A stretch of 64,000 nt of DNA from Pegoplata infirma (GCA_963921195.1 OY992537.1:66084040-66148039), one strand, 5' to 3'. Positions 10,710 to 22,194 are shown, numbered from the stretch's first letter. A program made the numbers and translations. The notes: generated from the sequence alone by a model not told the origin.

Positions 10710-11414
10710 ACACCACTCTACAAATCTGAGGTTTTTCGCTGCGTTTTGGATGAAACCAAAAAAAGTTGATAGGGTTTGATGCCCAAATTCCAAAACGGTC
10801 ACTCAAATTTTTCTATCACGTCACAATTTTGAGAAAATCGCGGTTAAAATGTCAAAAAATTTCCATTTTGACCATTTTTGAACGCCTATAAAATAAGATC
10901 TTGACATGCAAATGACTTGGTATTAAGCTCTTTCGAAAGTGTGTACTTTTCTCTTTCAGACAAGATCAAATCTTTTTGGAATTTAATTTTCTAAAATGGT
11001 AAAAAAATCAATAGCCACAAGTGCTTTAAACCTAAAATTTACGTATGAATTTGTATGGAAATTTGTTAAAAAACACTGTAAGTAAACTAAATATTGAAAA
11101 AATGGAAGGTTTTTTGCTAATGATTTTTTTACCATTTTAGAAAATTAAATTCCAAAAACATTTAATCTTGTTTTATAGAGAAAATCTCATACTTTCGAAT
11201 GAGCTTACTTAATACCAAGTCAATCGCATGTCAGGATCTTATATTTTAAGCTTTCAAAAAGGGTCCAAAATGGCCTTTTTCGGCACTTTAACCGCGAATA
11301 ACTCAAAATCCAGACGTGATAGACATATTTGGGTCGCAGATTTGGAATCAGCGCAACAAACACTACCTAAATCAATTACCAGAATCCAATACGCATTTTC
11401 ATGTTGAGCTGTGT
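10710..11414. mobile_element. 705-bp foldback element of the ACACYRCTC family
   Basis: Starts 'acaccactctac' and ends 'gttgagctgtgt'. The two halves are inverted copies for about 340 bp each, e.g. 'gacatgcaaatgacttggta' mirrored by 'taccaagtcaatcgcatgtc', and 'accattttagaaaattaaat' mirrored near 10990. The centre lies near 11060. This is the most compact member of the family that includes 1876-4591 and 7316-10084. There is no coding capacity. Confidence 0.75.
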
Positions 11415-11594
11415 AATTAAACTAATATAAAAAAAAATATATAAAAAATATAAAAAAACTATATAATATATAAAAAAAGAAAAATGAATATTAAGTTAAA
11501 AAAAATTTTGAATAATGATAAAAAAAGTTAAAAAAATTATTAAAATTTTTTGCAAAAAAAAAAAAAATTAACGAAAATGTTTAAAAACGGCAGA

Positions 11595-12042
11595 TTTATT
11601 GTCTAAATTAAAGGAAAAAAATCAAGAAACGACAAATATATTGTATGCAGTTTAAATTTTATGTGGTTAAAGGTGGTAAAACTGCTCAATTCAATATCTC
11701 GACTGATAATTTACGCGAAAAATAAAATTTTTTCCAATTTCCTATTTTTTTTTTTAATTTTGCGATTTTTTGCGAAATTGAAAAGATATGGTTTCGATGT
11801 TTTGTGACCTGTAAATAAATACATTTAAAACTACATACTCAGTTTTTGAAGATATTTAAAAAACTTCATTGTCAAAATTTTAGAAAATACAAAAACACTA
11901 ATTTCGCGATTTCTCGCGAATGCGAGCAGCTACGATTTCGCTGTTAACAGTTTTGTGACATTCAATCAAGTAGAAATCGAACTGCGTTTACATTATTAGT
12001 CGACACTAAAGTTGAACCTAAACATCGCTGAGGCTCTCCGTG
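11595..12042 (+). repeat. Partial copy of the 'AGCCTCAGCGATG' foldback element
   Basis: Ends with 'gtcgacactaaagttgaacc', 'taaacatcgctgaggctctc' and 'cgtg'. It contains the motif 'cgcgatttctcgcgaatgcg' and 'gctgttaacagttttgtgac'. The same sequence forms the ends and monomers of the larger copy at 54348-58127. Only one arm is present here. The short minus-strand frame at 11962-12165 is not a gene. Confidence 0.7.
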
Positions 12043-12188
12043 CACAACAGATACAGAAAAATCAATACCAGATTTGGAAAATTCAGATATTTTTGCAATT
12101 ATAATAAATTTCTTAAATTCAAAAATTGAACAAGAAATTTTCAACTTTTTCCTATTTTTGATCACTCAACCAGTTTAAAAAACACACT

Positions 12189-12441
12189 TTGCGCCAGCCC
12201 AAAATTGACTAATTTTTTAGCCTGACAATCGCCTTTAACCCACTCTAAAAAAAAACAAGCCCCGATAAGCTTAATAAGCAGGGTTGGATGCTTCTTTATG
12301 TAAGTAGCTTACACTTGCGCCAGCCCAAAATTGACTAATTTTTTAGCCTGACAATCGCCTTTAACCCACTCTAAAAAAAAAACAAGCCCCGATAAGCTTA
12401 ATGAGCAGGGTTGGATGCTTCTTTATGTAAGTAGCTTACAC
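12189..12441 (+). repeat. 126-bp tandem duplication
   Basis: Two nearly identical direct units of about 126 bp, each running from 'ttgcgccagcccaaaattga' to 'atgtaagtagcttacac'. They differ by one A in a poly-A run and a few substitutions (e.g. ttaataagc/ttaatgagc). The high identity marks a recent event. Confidence 0.95.
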
Positions 12442-12645
12442 CATGCGGGAATTTTTAACACCGCCTTAATTGTGGGCACGGCAGCAAAACCTGGTTTTGA
12501 GAAAGGAAATTGGGAATTTCTTTTTGCGATCACATTTCTGTTAGTATGAACTATGTATATACAAAAGTTCATTACATAGTGTCGTAAACCAAAAGTTTTG
12601 TTGAATTATGTAAATTTGAACTTTTCAATTTTTTTTCCATTTTTT

Positions 12646-13464
12646 ATACCCTCCACTCTAGTGATAGAGGGTATATATAAGTTTGTCATTCCGTTTGTAA
12701 CACCTCGAAATATTGGTCTAGGACCCCATAAAGTATATATATTCTTGATCCTCGATCGATTTTAAGAAGATCTAGCGATGTCCGTCCGTCCGTCCGTCCG
12801 TCCGTCTGTCTGTCTGTCTGTTGAAAACTTGCTAACTTTTGAAAGACTTTACGGAGGCTCCTGACGTTTGGCATATATGTTGGGCATTTACCTGGTCAGG
12901 TTGGTATTGCAATCCAGCGAAATCGGTCCAGTGGTTCAAAAGTTATAAGCAAATGAGTGAATTTCGGCAAGGGTTTTTCTGGAATTTACGAGATAAAACA
13001 CACGGTAACTTTCGAACGGCAATCCTGAGGGTTCTGAAGTGTGGCATACATATTTGTCGTGCCTCTGGTCCGGTTCGTTTTAAAATCGGTCCAGTGGTTG
13101 AAAAGTTATTAGCAAAACCGTAAATTTCAGATTCGCCTCACCTTAAATTCACGTGTTGAAACCCCGTTAAACAGGTTTTAAAAATATTGGTTAGTCACAA
13201 AAATATTTTACAACGCATTTTTGTCACTCAAAAGACTCGAAAAAAATTTTACACCCAAAAAAAATTTTACACCCAAAAAAAAAATTATTTTTTTTTTTTT
13301 TTTTTTTTAAATTAGTTAAAAAAAGTTTTTTTAAACAAAATAAAATATTTCTAATCAAAAATGTTATATTTTCACTCTAGAAAATTAACTATAACTTAAA
13401 AAGGGCATTGTGGAGGGTATTCATAGATTCGGCCAAGTCAAATTTAACTTTTCTACTTGTTTTT
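12646..13464 (+). mobile_element. DINE-1/Helentron-like element, full-length copy
   Basis: The most complete uninterrupted copy in the window. It runs from 'tataccctccactctagtga' through 'tttgtcattccgtttgtaac', the core 'ccccataaagtatatat', (GTCC)n(GTCT)n at about 12780-12820 and three 'aaatcggtccagtggtt...aaaagttat' sub-repeats. It ends 'ttaacttttctacttgtttt'. Minus-strand frame 12686-12874 and plus-strand frame 12839-13123 are translations of this repeat. Use it as the local consensus for judging truncations in the other copies. Confidence 0.75.
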
Positions 13465-13690
13465 AATGGAACATTTTTTTTGCAAGCTGTCTTAGAGAGT
13501 GGAGATAGGAGGTGGATTGCTTCTAAAAAAATGTAATAGAGCTTTGTCTCTATGGGAGCAATGGGAGCAGACTAAAAAAAAAAGTTTATAAAAAATGTAT
13601 TGGGAACACCTTAAGGATTGAAGATAGAGGGTAGATTCCGGACTAAAAGGGTTTATTTTATAATTTTTTTTGTGAAATTTATTCAAAAAA
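13465..13690. repeat. Fragment related to the composite element at 28798-31940
   Basis: 'tgtattgggaacaccttaag' and 'gaagatagagggta' match 'tgtattgggacccccttaat' and 'aagatagagggta' at about 29300-29340. It directly follows the DINE 3' end. Confidence 0.5.
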
Positions 13691-14212
13691 GTTTGTGAGA
13701 AATATTTAAGTTCTTAATTAATTAAAAAAAGATTCCGTGGGGGAAAATTTTAGAAATGGGTACTCTAATCCTTATCCTTCTTATATCCAGAAACGAACTA
13801 ACTAACGAGTATGCTAGTAACCTTATAAGTTTCAATAGCGTCATAAGTGTTACAAGTTTAACTACAATTGTTGGTTTCCCTTCTCTTTAATCGATATGAA
13901 GTAGGGTACCAGGCAAATAAAATAATATAGCACGCGTTCTGTTGATGTGAAAATGACGACTATAACAAGTTTATATATTTTTTCTCTAGGAGTCCTTATC
14001 ACGTGCGTGTATTAGGGAGTCCCGAAAATAAAAAAAATTGGTACAATTCTAGAACGATGCGACTTAATTGGGGAATAAATGTAGTTTTTACGACGCTACT
14101 AGCGCTTAACTACAGAAAGATGTTCGGGCAGAAAGGTGATTCGATTGGAGCAACCATAATATTTTAGCGTTATATTATGTTTGCAAATTTTGTAATAACT
14201 TGTTCTCAGCAC
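13691..14212. other. Unassigned stretch, somewhat less AT-rich
   Basis: Slightly higher GC than its surroundings and no internal repeat seen by eye. No open frame of note. It could be old unique sequence. Confidence 0.4.
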
Positions 14213-14215
14213 TTA

Positions 14216-14974
14216 CAAGGAAGGTCTTTCACAGGGCACCCACCGATTGTCCTGAAACTTTCATGTAGAAAAGAGGGGAGCAAAATAAGAGTTAAATTTT
14301 TTTTTTAGATGCCCAATCTCACATTTAGCGGGTCAAAAGGGAAGGGGAAAAACGTAATTTTTTCGTTTATTGAGGATTTTTCCCATTTCTGCAAAAGGAA
14401 CTATATGAACATTTTATACAGGTCGAATTGTTTTTGAAGGCCTATCCAATGGTGTATCATTCGTGTCCAAATTCGGCTTCATTAAGTTCCATATTGTCAA
14501 AAATGAATAATCGATGGGGTAGTTTATATGGAGATGTATAAACGTACGACCGCCAAAATCATATATAATAATCTCTATCAAAATTAAGCAGACCCGTTTT
14601 TATACTGAAATAAAAGACCACTTTATTTGATCAATATTACAACAAAAGTCAAGAAAATATTTATTGCAAATTTAAACAAGAAAAATTTGTAATTATGTAA
14701 TTATAAAACAAAAATTACTGAGTTAAACAAACAAAATAAATAACAAAGTAAATAAATAAACAAAATATTTCAACACCCGTATTTTTTCATTTGTCGAAGT
14801 TTCTGTTAGGTCGGCTTTTATACGGGTTTTACCAAAGCCCTTATTTTTTCATAAGGTGTCAACCCTTTTTTAAACTTGAGATTGGGCAGCTAAAAAAAAG
14901 GTAACTCTTGTTTTTGCCCCCACATATTAAAGTTTCAGGGCAATCGGTGGGTGCCCTGTGAAAGACCTTCCTTG
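14216..14974. mobile_element. 759-bp TIR element (CAAGGAAGGTCTTTCACAGG)
   Basis: TIRs of about 110 bp: 'caaggaaggtctttcacagg', 'gcacccaccgattg', 'cctgaaactttcatg' and 'cccaatctca' on the left, all mirrored on the right. 'tta' flanks both ends (14213-14215 and 14975-14977), fitting a 3-bp TTA or 2-bp TA duplication. The right arm is better preserved in parts. A related left end lies at 37147. No transposase. Confidence 0.85.
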
Positions 14975-14984
14975 TTAGACATTT

Positions 14985-16550
14985 TTCACCAATCCTGTTA
15001 TGATCCTTAATATTCGAAAAACTATAATTTAGGACTATTATATGATTGCAACAAACTTTAAATGATTGCTGAAAACATATAACGATTTAAAAACATGCTA
15101 AAACATGCGTTTAAAGGGTTAAATTGTTCTACGAATAATTTCTGCATCAATTTTTTTCACAGTGAAATAAAAAAAAAAACTTTTTTTACTACAAATGTTT
15201 AGATCCTGTTGTTCCCTGGTATGACCTTTTAGATTACTTTTAATATCAATGAAAACAAGTTCTAAAATTTCCAGTTTATCTTGACACGCTATTGTGTTTA
15301 TATATTTTGGAATATATTTTCCCAAGGAAACGGCCTTTTAAAAAAAGTTTAACAAAATTAAATTTTCTACAAAAAGGATTTGTTTAACTGAGTGTGTGTG
15401 TGTGAATTGTACTTAAGTCGTAAGAAGTTTAAATGTCTAGATTACACTTTCTATGTTCGTATTATATACTCTTCCATATATTTTAGCTGTTATTGTTAAG
15501 CTTTTAAAACATTAAAAACCTTATTTTGTAAATATAAGAAATTCAGCAGTGTGTAAACGTGTTTATTTGTTTGTATTGTTTGTACAAGTGTGAGTAAATT
15601 TCATTGTATTAATGTTAAATTGTATATATTTCTTAGGATTGTCTTTAGAAGAATATTGTGTTTGTATATTGTTTACACTAAGATGTCTTGACAAGACAAT
15701 ATGGTATTGTTTCATTTGATTATTATTTCTTCCTTTTCCTTTTTTTTCTGTTATGTGATGTGTGTGAGTGTATGCTCTATATATGTCAATGTGTGCGTTT
15801 TGAAATCTTCCCGTTTATAAATTTATTTGCTTATCCACTCTTTGTTGTATCGTCATATGTTGCTTTTTGTGTTAAATTATATTTTAAAACTTGTAAATGT
15901 GTTATTATATTTTATTTTTCCTGTTTTTCTCCTCGTTTCTTGTAAAATTTATAATCCTTGAATTACAGTTTGGAAAATATATGTTTTGTAAATAAATTTT
16001 AAGCGAAAATATTATTTTATATTTATTTTTTTGGTAAATGTGTTTGTATAGCTCGCATTTAAGTGTAATCAAGTGAAACGTTGTGTATAATCGCATGTGT
16101 TGAGTGGCGTGTATTAAATGTATTAATATGTTTATTTAATATTTTTTTTGTTTCAGTTTCAATTTAATAAATAATCAAGTTTTGTTTGTTGCGTTAAATG
16201 ATATATGATATGGAGGTTTATAATTTTTTTGTAACAAGAAATGTAAAAAGAAAATTAAAAACTGAAATTAAATTTATAAAACTTAAGGCGAATGAGTAAT
16301 ACTGAATAATGAAATAATGTAATTAATCATACGCCATGTGGTTCTTCGGAAGAAATGGTAAAATAATAATTGAGTGTAAAATTCGCCTATACCGAATTTC
16401 TCCAAAATGTTTAAATAAATAAAAACAAGTAAGAGTGTTAAATTCGGATGTGTCAAATCTTTAAATCCCCTCAACACAAAAAAAAAAATAATAAAAATTT
16501 CCAGGGTCTGGTAACGGTTCTCAAAAAACAAAACACTAAAACATAAAAGG
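14985..16550. other. AT-rich stretch with short GT runs
   Basis: Contains a 'gtgtgtgtgtg' run at about 15393. Small frames (15119-15325 minus, 15688-15945 plus, 15905-16096 minus, 16283-16531 minus) are low-complexity and show no domain. Nothing repetitive was recognised; it is possibly unique intron-like DNA. Confidence 0.5.
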
Positions 16551-16739
16551 TTTCATATGGTTTTGAATTGAGAAAAGTGTGAAAGAAAAATTTTAATTTT
16601 TCTAAAAATTTAGACATCCTGGTTTGTTTCTTACTAGTTTCATATTATCCAGTTATAATAATCTTCAGAAAAACTTTTAATGTCAATTTATTTAATAGTT
16701 AATAGTCAATAAAACTCTATATGTGAAAATTATTTACAG

Positions 16740-16835
16740 ATCGCAGTCGACAAGGATTGAACTCATCATCATCTGTAATACTTTGCTATTAACTGCTTGT
16801 AACGTACAATCACTCTAGACCGATACGCCAAGTAG
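16740..16835 (-). other. tRNA-like Pol III box pair, left hairpin arm
   Basis: On the minus strand an A-box-like 'tggcgtatcggt' (16819-16830) is followed about 57 bp later by a B-box 'gttcaatcc' (16754-16762) that fits GWTCRANNC. A weak anticodon-like stem 'gattg...caagc' lies between them. No sound acceptor stem is visible, so this is a tRNA-derived or SINE-like relic and not a working tRNA gene. Confidence 0.4.
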
Positions 16836-17657
16836 GCTGTTAAGCAAGTATCAACTAAATCTGTTTTTTTCAATTCGAGTGTAGTTGTTACTGTTGTTTT
16901 TTTTCTTACAGAAGAATTTGTTATTGTAATTTTTGTAAACAAACTTATTTTTAGTAATCATTATTCTTCTTCCTCTCCTTCATCAATTCTGATCTAAGTA
17001 CTTATTTTTGCAAACATTGCCAGACATGGTCTATATTTTAGACACAAATGTTAGGTGTTGCCATTTTTCCAAAGATACTGATTGCCACTTAGGGCGACTT
17101 ATAGTCGTTATTTTTAAATTATTGTTTTTCTGTAAGGACAGTCGAGCTCAGGCTCTAATTATAATTATGTATTATAATTTTTTGATTTGTTATATATGGT
17201 TATTATAACTGGATAATATGAAACTAGTAAGAAACAAACCAGGATGTCTAAATTTTTAGAAAAATTAAAATTTTTCTTTCACACTTTTCTCAATTCAAAA
17301 CCATATATAACAAATCAAAAAATTATAATACATAATTATAATTAGAGCCTGAGCTCGACTGTATTTACAGAAAACAATAATTTAAAAATAACGACTATAA
17401 GTCGCCCTAAGTGGCAATCAGTATCTTTGGAAAAATGGCAACACCTAACATTTGTGTCTAAAATATAGACCATGTCTGGCAATGTTTGCAAAAATAAGTA
17501 CTTAGATCAGAATTGATGAAGGAGAGGAAGAAGAATAATGATTACTAAAAATAAAAATTTGTTTACACATTACAATAACAAATCTTCTGTGAGAAAAAAC
17601 AGCAACAACTACACTCGAATTGAAAAAATCAGATTTAGTTGATACTTGCTTAACAGC

Positions 17658-17755
17658 CTACTTGGCGTATCGGTCTAGAGTGATTGTACGTTACAAGCAG
17701 TTAATAGCAAAGTATTACAGATGATGATGAGTTCAATTCTTGTCGGCTGCGATCT
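17658..17755 (+). other. tRNA-like Pol III box pair, right hairpin arm
   Basis: The inverted counterpart of 16740-16835: A-box-like 'tggcgtatcggt' at 17663-17674 and 'gttcaattc' at 17731-17739. The B box has one change relative to the other arm. If either box pair is active, it would be read outward from the hairpin loop. Confidence 0.4.
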
Positions 17756-17944
17756 GTAAATAATTTTCACATATAGAGTTTTATTGACTATTAACTAAAT
17801 AAATTTGACATTAAAAGTTTTTCTGAAGATTATTATAACTGGATAATATGAAACTAGTAAGAAACAAACCAGGATGTCTAAATTTTTAGAAAAATTAAAA
17901 ATTTTTCTTTCACACTTTTCTCAATTCAAAACCATATGTTCTAT

Positions 17945-18571
17945 TTCTTATTTTTTCCACTTTTTTTATCCAAAAATATATTGTTTTTTCTTTGTTTTGT
18001 TCAATATTTATTTTGAAAATTCATTTAATTTATTGAGTAAATTTTTAATAAAAATTTATTAAATGTTCGAAAAAAAAAAATTTGAATAAATTTTTAATTG
18101 TGTCAATTTTCTATTTATTTTTTTAGGGTCGAACCAGAATCAAATTGCGTCGCGCAAGACGTAAAAAAAACAAAAACAAACACGTCAAATTTGAAATGTT
18201 TACGTCCGTTTGATTTAGGTTGGACGCTTAAAGTTTAAAATTTTTTTACAAAAAAAAAAACAAAAAACTTGTTTTTTTTAAACTTTACCAAACATATTTA
18301 TGTCTCAAAAACATTGGAACATTTTATAATGACGATTACAAACTTTCATATACATACACAAAAAACAATAAACTAAACGAGAATTCAAAAAACTATGACA
18401 GTTTAAAAAAAATAAAAAAACTATTAAATTTTTATTAAATTATTTACTTAAATTGTTTTTAAAATTTTTGAGTAAATTTTTAATTGCGTCAATTAAAAAA
18501 TTACTCAATTTTTGTTTTTAAATTTAAACAAGTGATTACTCAAATTTGTTTCCTCCATATTTTTTTCTGTG
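17945..18571. repeat. MITE copy (CACAGAAAA family), left end unclear
   Basis: Shares with 22644-23246 the segments 'aactttaccaaa', 'aactttcatatac', 'aaactaaacgagaattcaaa', 'aattaaaaaattactc' and the right end 'ttttttctgtg' followed by TA. The left terminus cannot be fixed. A segment near 18125-18235 ('gaaccagaatcaaattgcgt', 'tttacgtccgtttgattt') is absent from the other copy and may be an insertion. Confidence 0.6.
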
Positions 18572-18715
18572 TATGAATCAAGAAGAATTCCAATTTAGTG
18601 TATTTTTCATTCAAAGATTGCCTTCCAAATCTTTTCGAGATTCCATACGAGGCGCTTTCTTTCGGCTTTCAGATACAGATGCCATTATACCTTCACGGTT
18701 TTGTCGATTAAGCGC

Positions 18716-19213
18716 TTAGCGAAGCTCAGTTAAATCGCATACGTTGTCGCGAATATACAATATTTTTTTGAGTGCCAATGTACGAATTTCATTACAATCA
18801 TTGTATAACATGCTCAACAAAACATTTTCACTTTGTGCGAAATAGGAATTATTCTGTATTACGGGATTTATGATGTTACGTAAGTTGTCTGGTAAATATT
18901 GCGTCCACTGGATGAATTTTCCAAGCAGAGCACTACCATATACAGCCGAATTGTAGTATTTGACATTGAAATACATGGGAACATACACTTTCATGATGTA
19001 CCTTGCCAAAATTTGTAAATTTTGTGATGGATTTTCTGTCGCAATATACACACGGAGCAATCTACTAGCTTTTGTTATCCATCTCGAATGTCCTACTGTT
19101 CCAGGTTTGATGTTTGCAAGATTAATTGAGCAACTACCATTTGAAACGGCTTGGGCAATTTGTAATAGATATTTAACGTCCGTAGAAAGTTGATTTTCAG
19201 CATCTGTACTCAT
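18716..19213 (-). pseudogene. C-terminal part of an arthropod transposon-type protein
   Basis: The 165-aa frame contains VGHSRWITKASRLLRVYIAT, PSQNLQILARYIMKVYVPM, NPVIQNNSYFAQSENVLLSM and EIRTLALKKILYIR. This pattern resembles the C-terminal half of a protein found in many copies in arthropod genomes ('H(A/S)RW(L/I)T.A.R.LRLY', 'Y(I/V)..VY.P'), which I believe is transposon-encoded but cannot name. The reading frame stays open upstream of the ATG (IENFQLIPLEHIPP) to an acceptor-like 'catttttcag|gtt' at about 19249, so the ATG at 19213 is not necessarily the start. Downstream, one stop is followed by a further open stretch in the same frame (ALNRQNREGIMASVSESRKK). Its composition is less AT-biased than its surroundings. 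No catalytic triad is visible. It is probably a fragment, but it is the best-preserved non-LINE protein here. Confidence 0.5.
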
Positions 19214-19298
19214 TGGAGGAATGTGTTCAAGTGGAATAAGTTGAAAATTTTCGATAACCTGAAAAATGTTTAGATTATTTAAATAAAAAATTACAAAA

Positions 19299-19409
19299 CT
19301 ATATCGTATGCGAAGGCTTATGTTCTAGATTTGATGATGACGCTGATGATTCTGGCTGCATCTCCATCTCCACATTCTCTGTATTATCAGAATCCACTGG
19401 ATTATCCAT
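19299..19409 (-). CDS. 36-residue acidic/serine-rich frame, possible first exon
   Basis: Starts MDNPVDSDNTENVEMEM and runs through an acidic, serine-rich stretch (PESSASSSNLEHKPSHT) to a TAG. It lies about 50 bp upstream of the acceptor-like site preceding the 18716-19213 frame, and such acidic low-complexity N-termini are common. There is no good GT donor at its 3' end and the two frames are out of phase, so a working spliced gene is not supported. It could also be chance. Confidence 0.25.
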   Translation of the reverse strand: MDNPVDSDNTENVEMEMQPESSASSSNLEHKPSHTI

Positions 19410-19413
19410 ATTT

Positions 19414-20403
19414 TGTATATCTTAAATTTTTTAGTAGCACTGCACAGTTTATACACGAAACAGTTATTTCTAAAACTAACATTCAAAAACTATAATAAGT
19501 AAAGACTAATTATGGGACCGTTCCTTTTGACGTTTATAGGTGGGGTTAGTTGTTTATATGGTATCTGGGAAAGCTGGATGTTTTGTTTACCTTTTATTTT
19601 TCGCTATGAACAACTGAAAATGGTAATTTATCAATATTTTCACAAAAAATTTGCACTTTCACAAGGCCAAAACTGCCTGAAGGAGCCTTCCAATGCTTTT
19701 GCGATGTACTAGAGAGTTCTTAACTATTGTTTTAGCTACAATTTTTGTCTTAGTATTGGATCGAAAATCTCAAGGATTTGGCTGTTATAGGCCAAAATTT
19801 GACCATGAAACTGAAGTTTTTTCTAAGTAATATGTTCAGAGAAATTGTAGCCCGAGACAATAGCTTCAACTTTACTCAAATAGTTTACGAAATATGAGCC
19901 TAAGAAAATTTGCAAATTTTCCAAAAAAAAAATAAAGTCTGAGAAAAAACTTCAAGTCAAAATCGGGAGGCTCGGTTTTCACCATAGACGTATGGTCTGG
20001 TTGACTTTTTTGCTCAGTACAATCCCAAGAATCAGAAACGCGATGCGCCCATTAAGATTTTTTTCCTTCCTTACTAATCGCCCCACCCTAATGTATATAT
20101 ATTCGATTAGAGTTTTATTCTAGTTCGAGGCCCAAAAAATATTTCTATATATGATATTGTCATAATAGCGTATTTTTAATTTATTGCTTTTAAAAAATTA
20201 CTCATCTCATAGTATGTCTGTACTGATCAGTTTCATCCCCACTAAGGAATCTTCAGCAGACTTTAGAGAATCATCGTTGGTCAATCAAACATCAAACCAG
20301 ACATAATATTTGATATATTTTACAAGTTATTTGAGAAATACTATTATGAAGGTCCGAAATCTGTTTTCCAACAAAAATAACTCCTTTAAAGCAAAAATTG
20401 TAT
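19414..20403. other. Unassigned stretch
   Basis: A 66-aa frame at 19512-19712 (MGPFLLTFIGGVSCLYGIWE) is hydrophobic but has no family resemblance I recognise. The segment from 19740 to 20095 ends 'cgccccaccctaa', reminiscent of the TAGGG-type element ends elsewhere in the window, but I find no partner end. Otherwise featureless. Confidence 0.4.
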
Positions 20404-20639
20404 ATACTAAATAGGGCTGTCAATCCCGAAATCCCGAATCCCGAAATCCCGGGATTTTTGTCATAAAAAGAATCCCGAATCCCGGGATTTTTAAGCTCAA
20501 ATCCCGGGATTTTTGAAACATTAAAAATGTATGAGAATTTTTTTTTTAAAATACAACTTTGTTCAATTATTGTTACATTTACATCAACAAATTAAAACTA
20601 AAACTTTTTTTGAATTTTCAACGTAGCTGGCCACGAATT

Positions 20640-20715
20640 TTGCTGAGCTGAGAATTCTATCCAGGCTTGCTGAATAATAGTCCAACGCACTAACCATTAA
20701 GCCACAGTCACGGAG
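20640..20715 (-). other. tRNA-like segment 1
   Basis: On the minus strand 'gactgtggcttaatggttag' and 'tgcgttggact' resemble a tRNA D-arm/A-box (tggcttaatggt at 20693-20704, a close match to TRGCNNARYNGG). The B-box counterpart ('gatagaattc') is weak. It is probably a tRNA pseudogene or SINE head trapped in the element. Confidence 0.4.
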
Positions 20716-21189
20716 CCCTTTGACCAAAGTTGGCGGATTTTGGCGAAAATTTTCTAAAAAACCAAAACATTGATCAAAGAGCGCTACGGGTAAATTTAAT
20801 CCGATTGGCCTCAAATTTTTAGGTCTAGGAGAAAAAAAATTTTCCGGAACGTTTAAAATTGGAAGAAAAACTTTTTTTATACAAAAAAATGCATGTCTAA
20901 TGTATTATATTATTACATTTCCCCTATAAATGTTTTTATTATTTTAAATTTTCTTTAAATTAGTTTTAAAATTATACAGTGCAACACCAAAATCGGAATG
21001 GGATGAAACCAAAAGCAAATAAAAGTTGTCATTTTCCATAACAAACCCCTTAAGGTTTATTTTAGTTCATTGCTAAATATTTAATATTAATAATTACTTG
21101 AAAACTGCATAAGTGGCGTATACTTAATATTTTAATTACCTTTAAATAACAATAAGAATAATTAGAAATCATTTTTTTTTAGTAATTTC

Positions 21190-21290
21190 GTTGTAGCGAA
21201 ATCGACCCAAAGGTTTTCGTTGGAATCAAACCCACGACTCCATGCTTAATAGGCTAGCACGCTACCAACTAACACACAGTAGCACCTTAA
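21190..21290 (-). other. tRNA-like segment 2
   Basis: On the minus strand 'tgtgttagttggtagcgtgc' (A-box-like) is followed by 'gcctattaagcatgg' and a good B-box 'gtttgattc' (21223-21231). The layout resembles a tRNA with a D-arm, an anticodon-like arm and a T-arm, but the acceptor stem does not close, and the anticodon-loop candidate would read CTA. A pseudo-tRNA or SINE head is likely. Confidence 0.45.
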
Positions 21291-21509
21291 TATGCACAAT
21301 AAAATTGAAACATAAAGAGTCTACTATTTTTTTACTTTTATAATCAAAGAAATTTAATCCAAAAAAATCCCGGAATCCCGAAAAATCCCGGGATCCCGAA
21401 AAATCCCGTGATCCCGAAAAATCCCGGGATCCCGGGATTTCGATTTTCAAATCCCGAATCCCGGGATTTTAAAAAACCGATCCCGTTTGACAGCCCTAAT
21501 ACTAAATCA

Positions 21510-22190
21510 CCATCGGTAATTATTAATATATGAGTTGCTGTTATTTTACAATAACAACAGTACCTAACCAAATAATAGTGTTGGTAGGACAAGTCGTACT
21601 AAACTTTGTGTTAAATGTTGTCTTTTTATTTTTAGTACCAAAAGGTACAATAAGATTTATGAATAATAAGTACCTGAATTTCAAGCATTTCTGAAAAAAA
21701 TTAAAAATGTCCTATTACAAAACTTAGCATAACTCATTCATTTTTTAACCGATTGTAATGTTTTTTGGTGTTTTGGAAAGCTACTTTACTATACTTTCTT
21801 ACAAAAATAAAAAAAAAATTGTTTAATGATGCACTTTCAACTTAGAGTATAAGGAATATGACAAATTTTTCAAAAAATTGGGTTTTTTTAACTTAAACGA
21901 TCGTAGCTCAACCAATTCTTGATAGATTTTTAATATTTTTGTTTTGTTTAAAAGGTATGACTTATACCTTTCAAAAAAATCCATAAAATCGAAAATAGGT
22001 TGCACATTACCAAAGTAATAATTTTTTAAAATTGTAATTTAAGAATTGCCGTTTTTTAACACATTTGCCAATAAAAAAACGTACTTAACGAAGTGATCCA
22101 GAAAAACTATGAGTATATCAGTACTCTATGGACTCCAACCAACCCGAATTTTCATATGAGAACCCCTGCATATTTTTGGTGTAGCACAGT
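21510..22190. other. Unassigned stretch ending in a degenerate ACAC-type border
   Basis: AT-rich with no credible gene; the 60-residue frame at 21823-22005 is lysine/leucine-rich noise. At its end 'gtagcacagtgtt' resembles a reversed ACACYRCTC end and abuts the next minisatellite. Confidence 0.4.
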
Positions 22191-22194
22191 GTTA

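Larger units (their letters stand above)
16554..17938. mobile_element. 1.4-kb hairpin element with 640-bp arms
   Basis: The outer ends 'catatggttttgaattgag' and their reverse complement bound two arms (about 16554-17203 and 17299-17938) that mirror each other almost completely. The loop of about 100 bp is an extra direct copy of the terminal segment ('ataatatgaaactagtaag' to 'ctcaattcaaaacc'). That terminal segment is therefore present three times. A fragment of the arm ('aattagagcccgtgctcga') also lies at 36395-36440. No coding frame. The target duplication is not evident. Confidence 0.9.
20413..21498. mobile_element. hAT-like element bounded by CCCGGGATT-rich arms
   Basis: Ends 'agggctgtcaa' and 'tttgacagccct' are inverted and flanked by the 9-bp repeat 'atactaaat' (20404-20412 and 21499-21507). 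Just inside both ends are clusters of 'aatcccgaatcccgggattt' words (20426-20515 and 21365-21480) that can pair with each other. The 850-bp centre holds two tRNA-like segments and no transposase. A TAGGG-type end plus an 8-9-bp duplication suggests the hAT superfamily. Minus-strand frames at 21262-21450 and 21344-21592 (GSRDFSGSRDF, FFGIPGFFGIPG) are the repeat in translation. Confidence 0.8.

Noticed and set aside
15688..15945. 85-residue cysteine/phenylalanine-rich frame as a membrane protein
   Set aside because: Hydrophobicity follows from T-richness; no start context, no homologous blocks and no codon bias seen.
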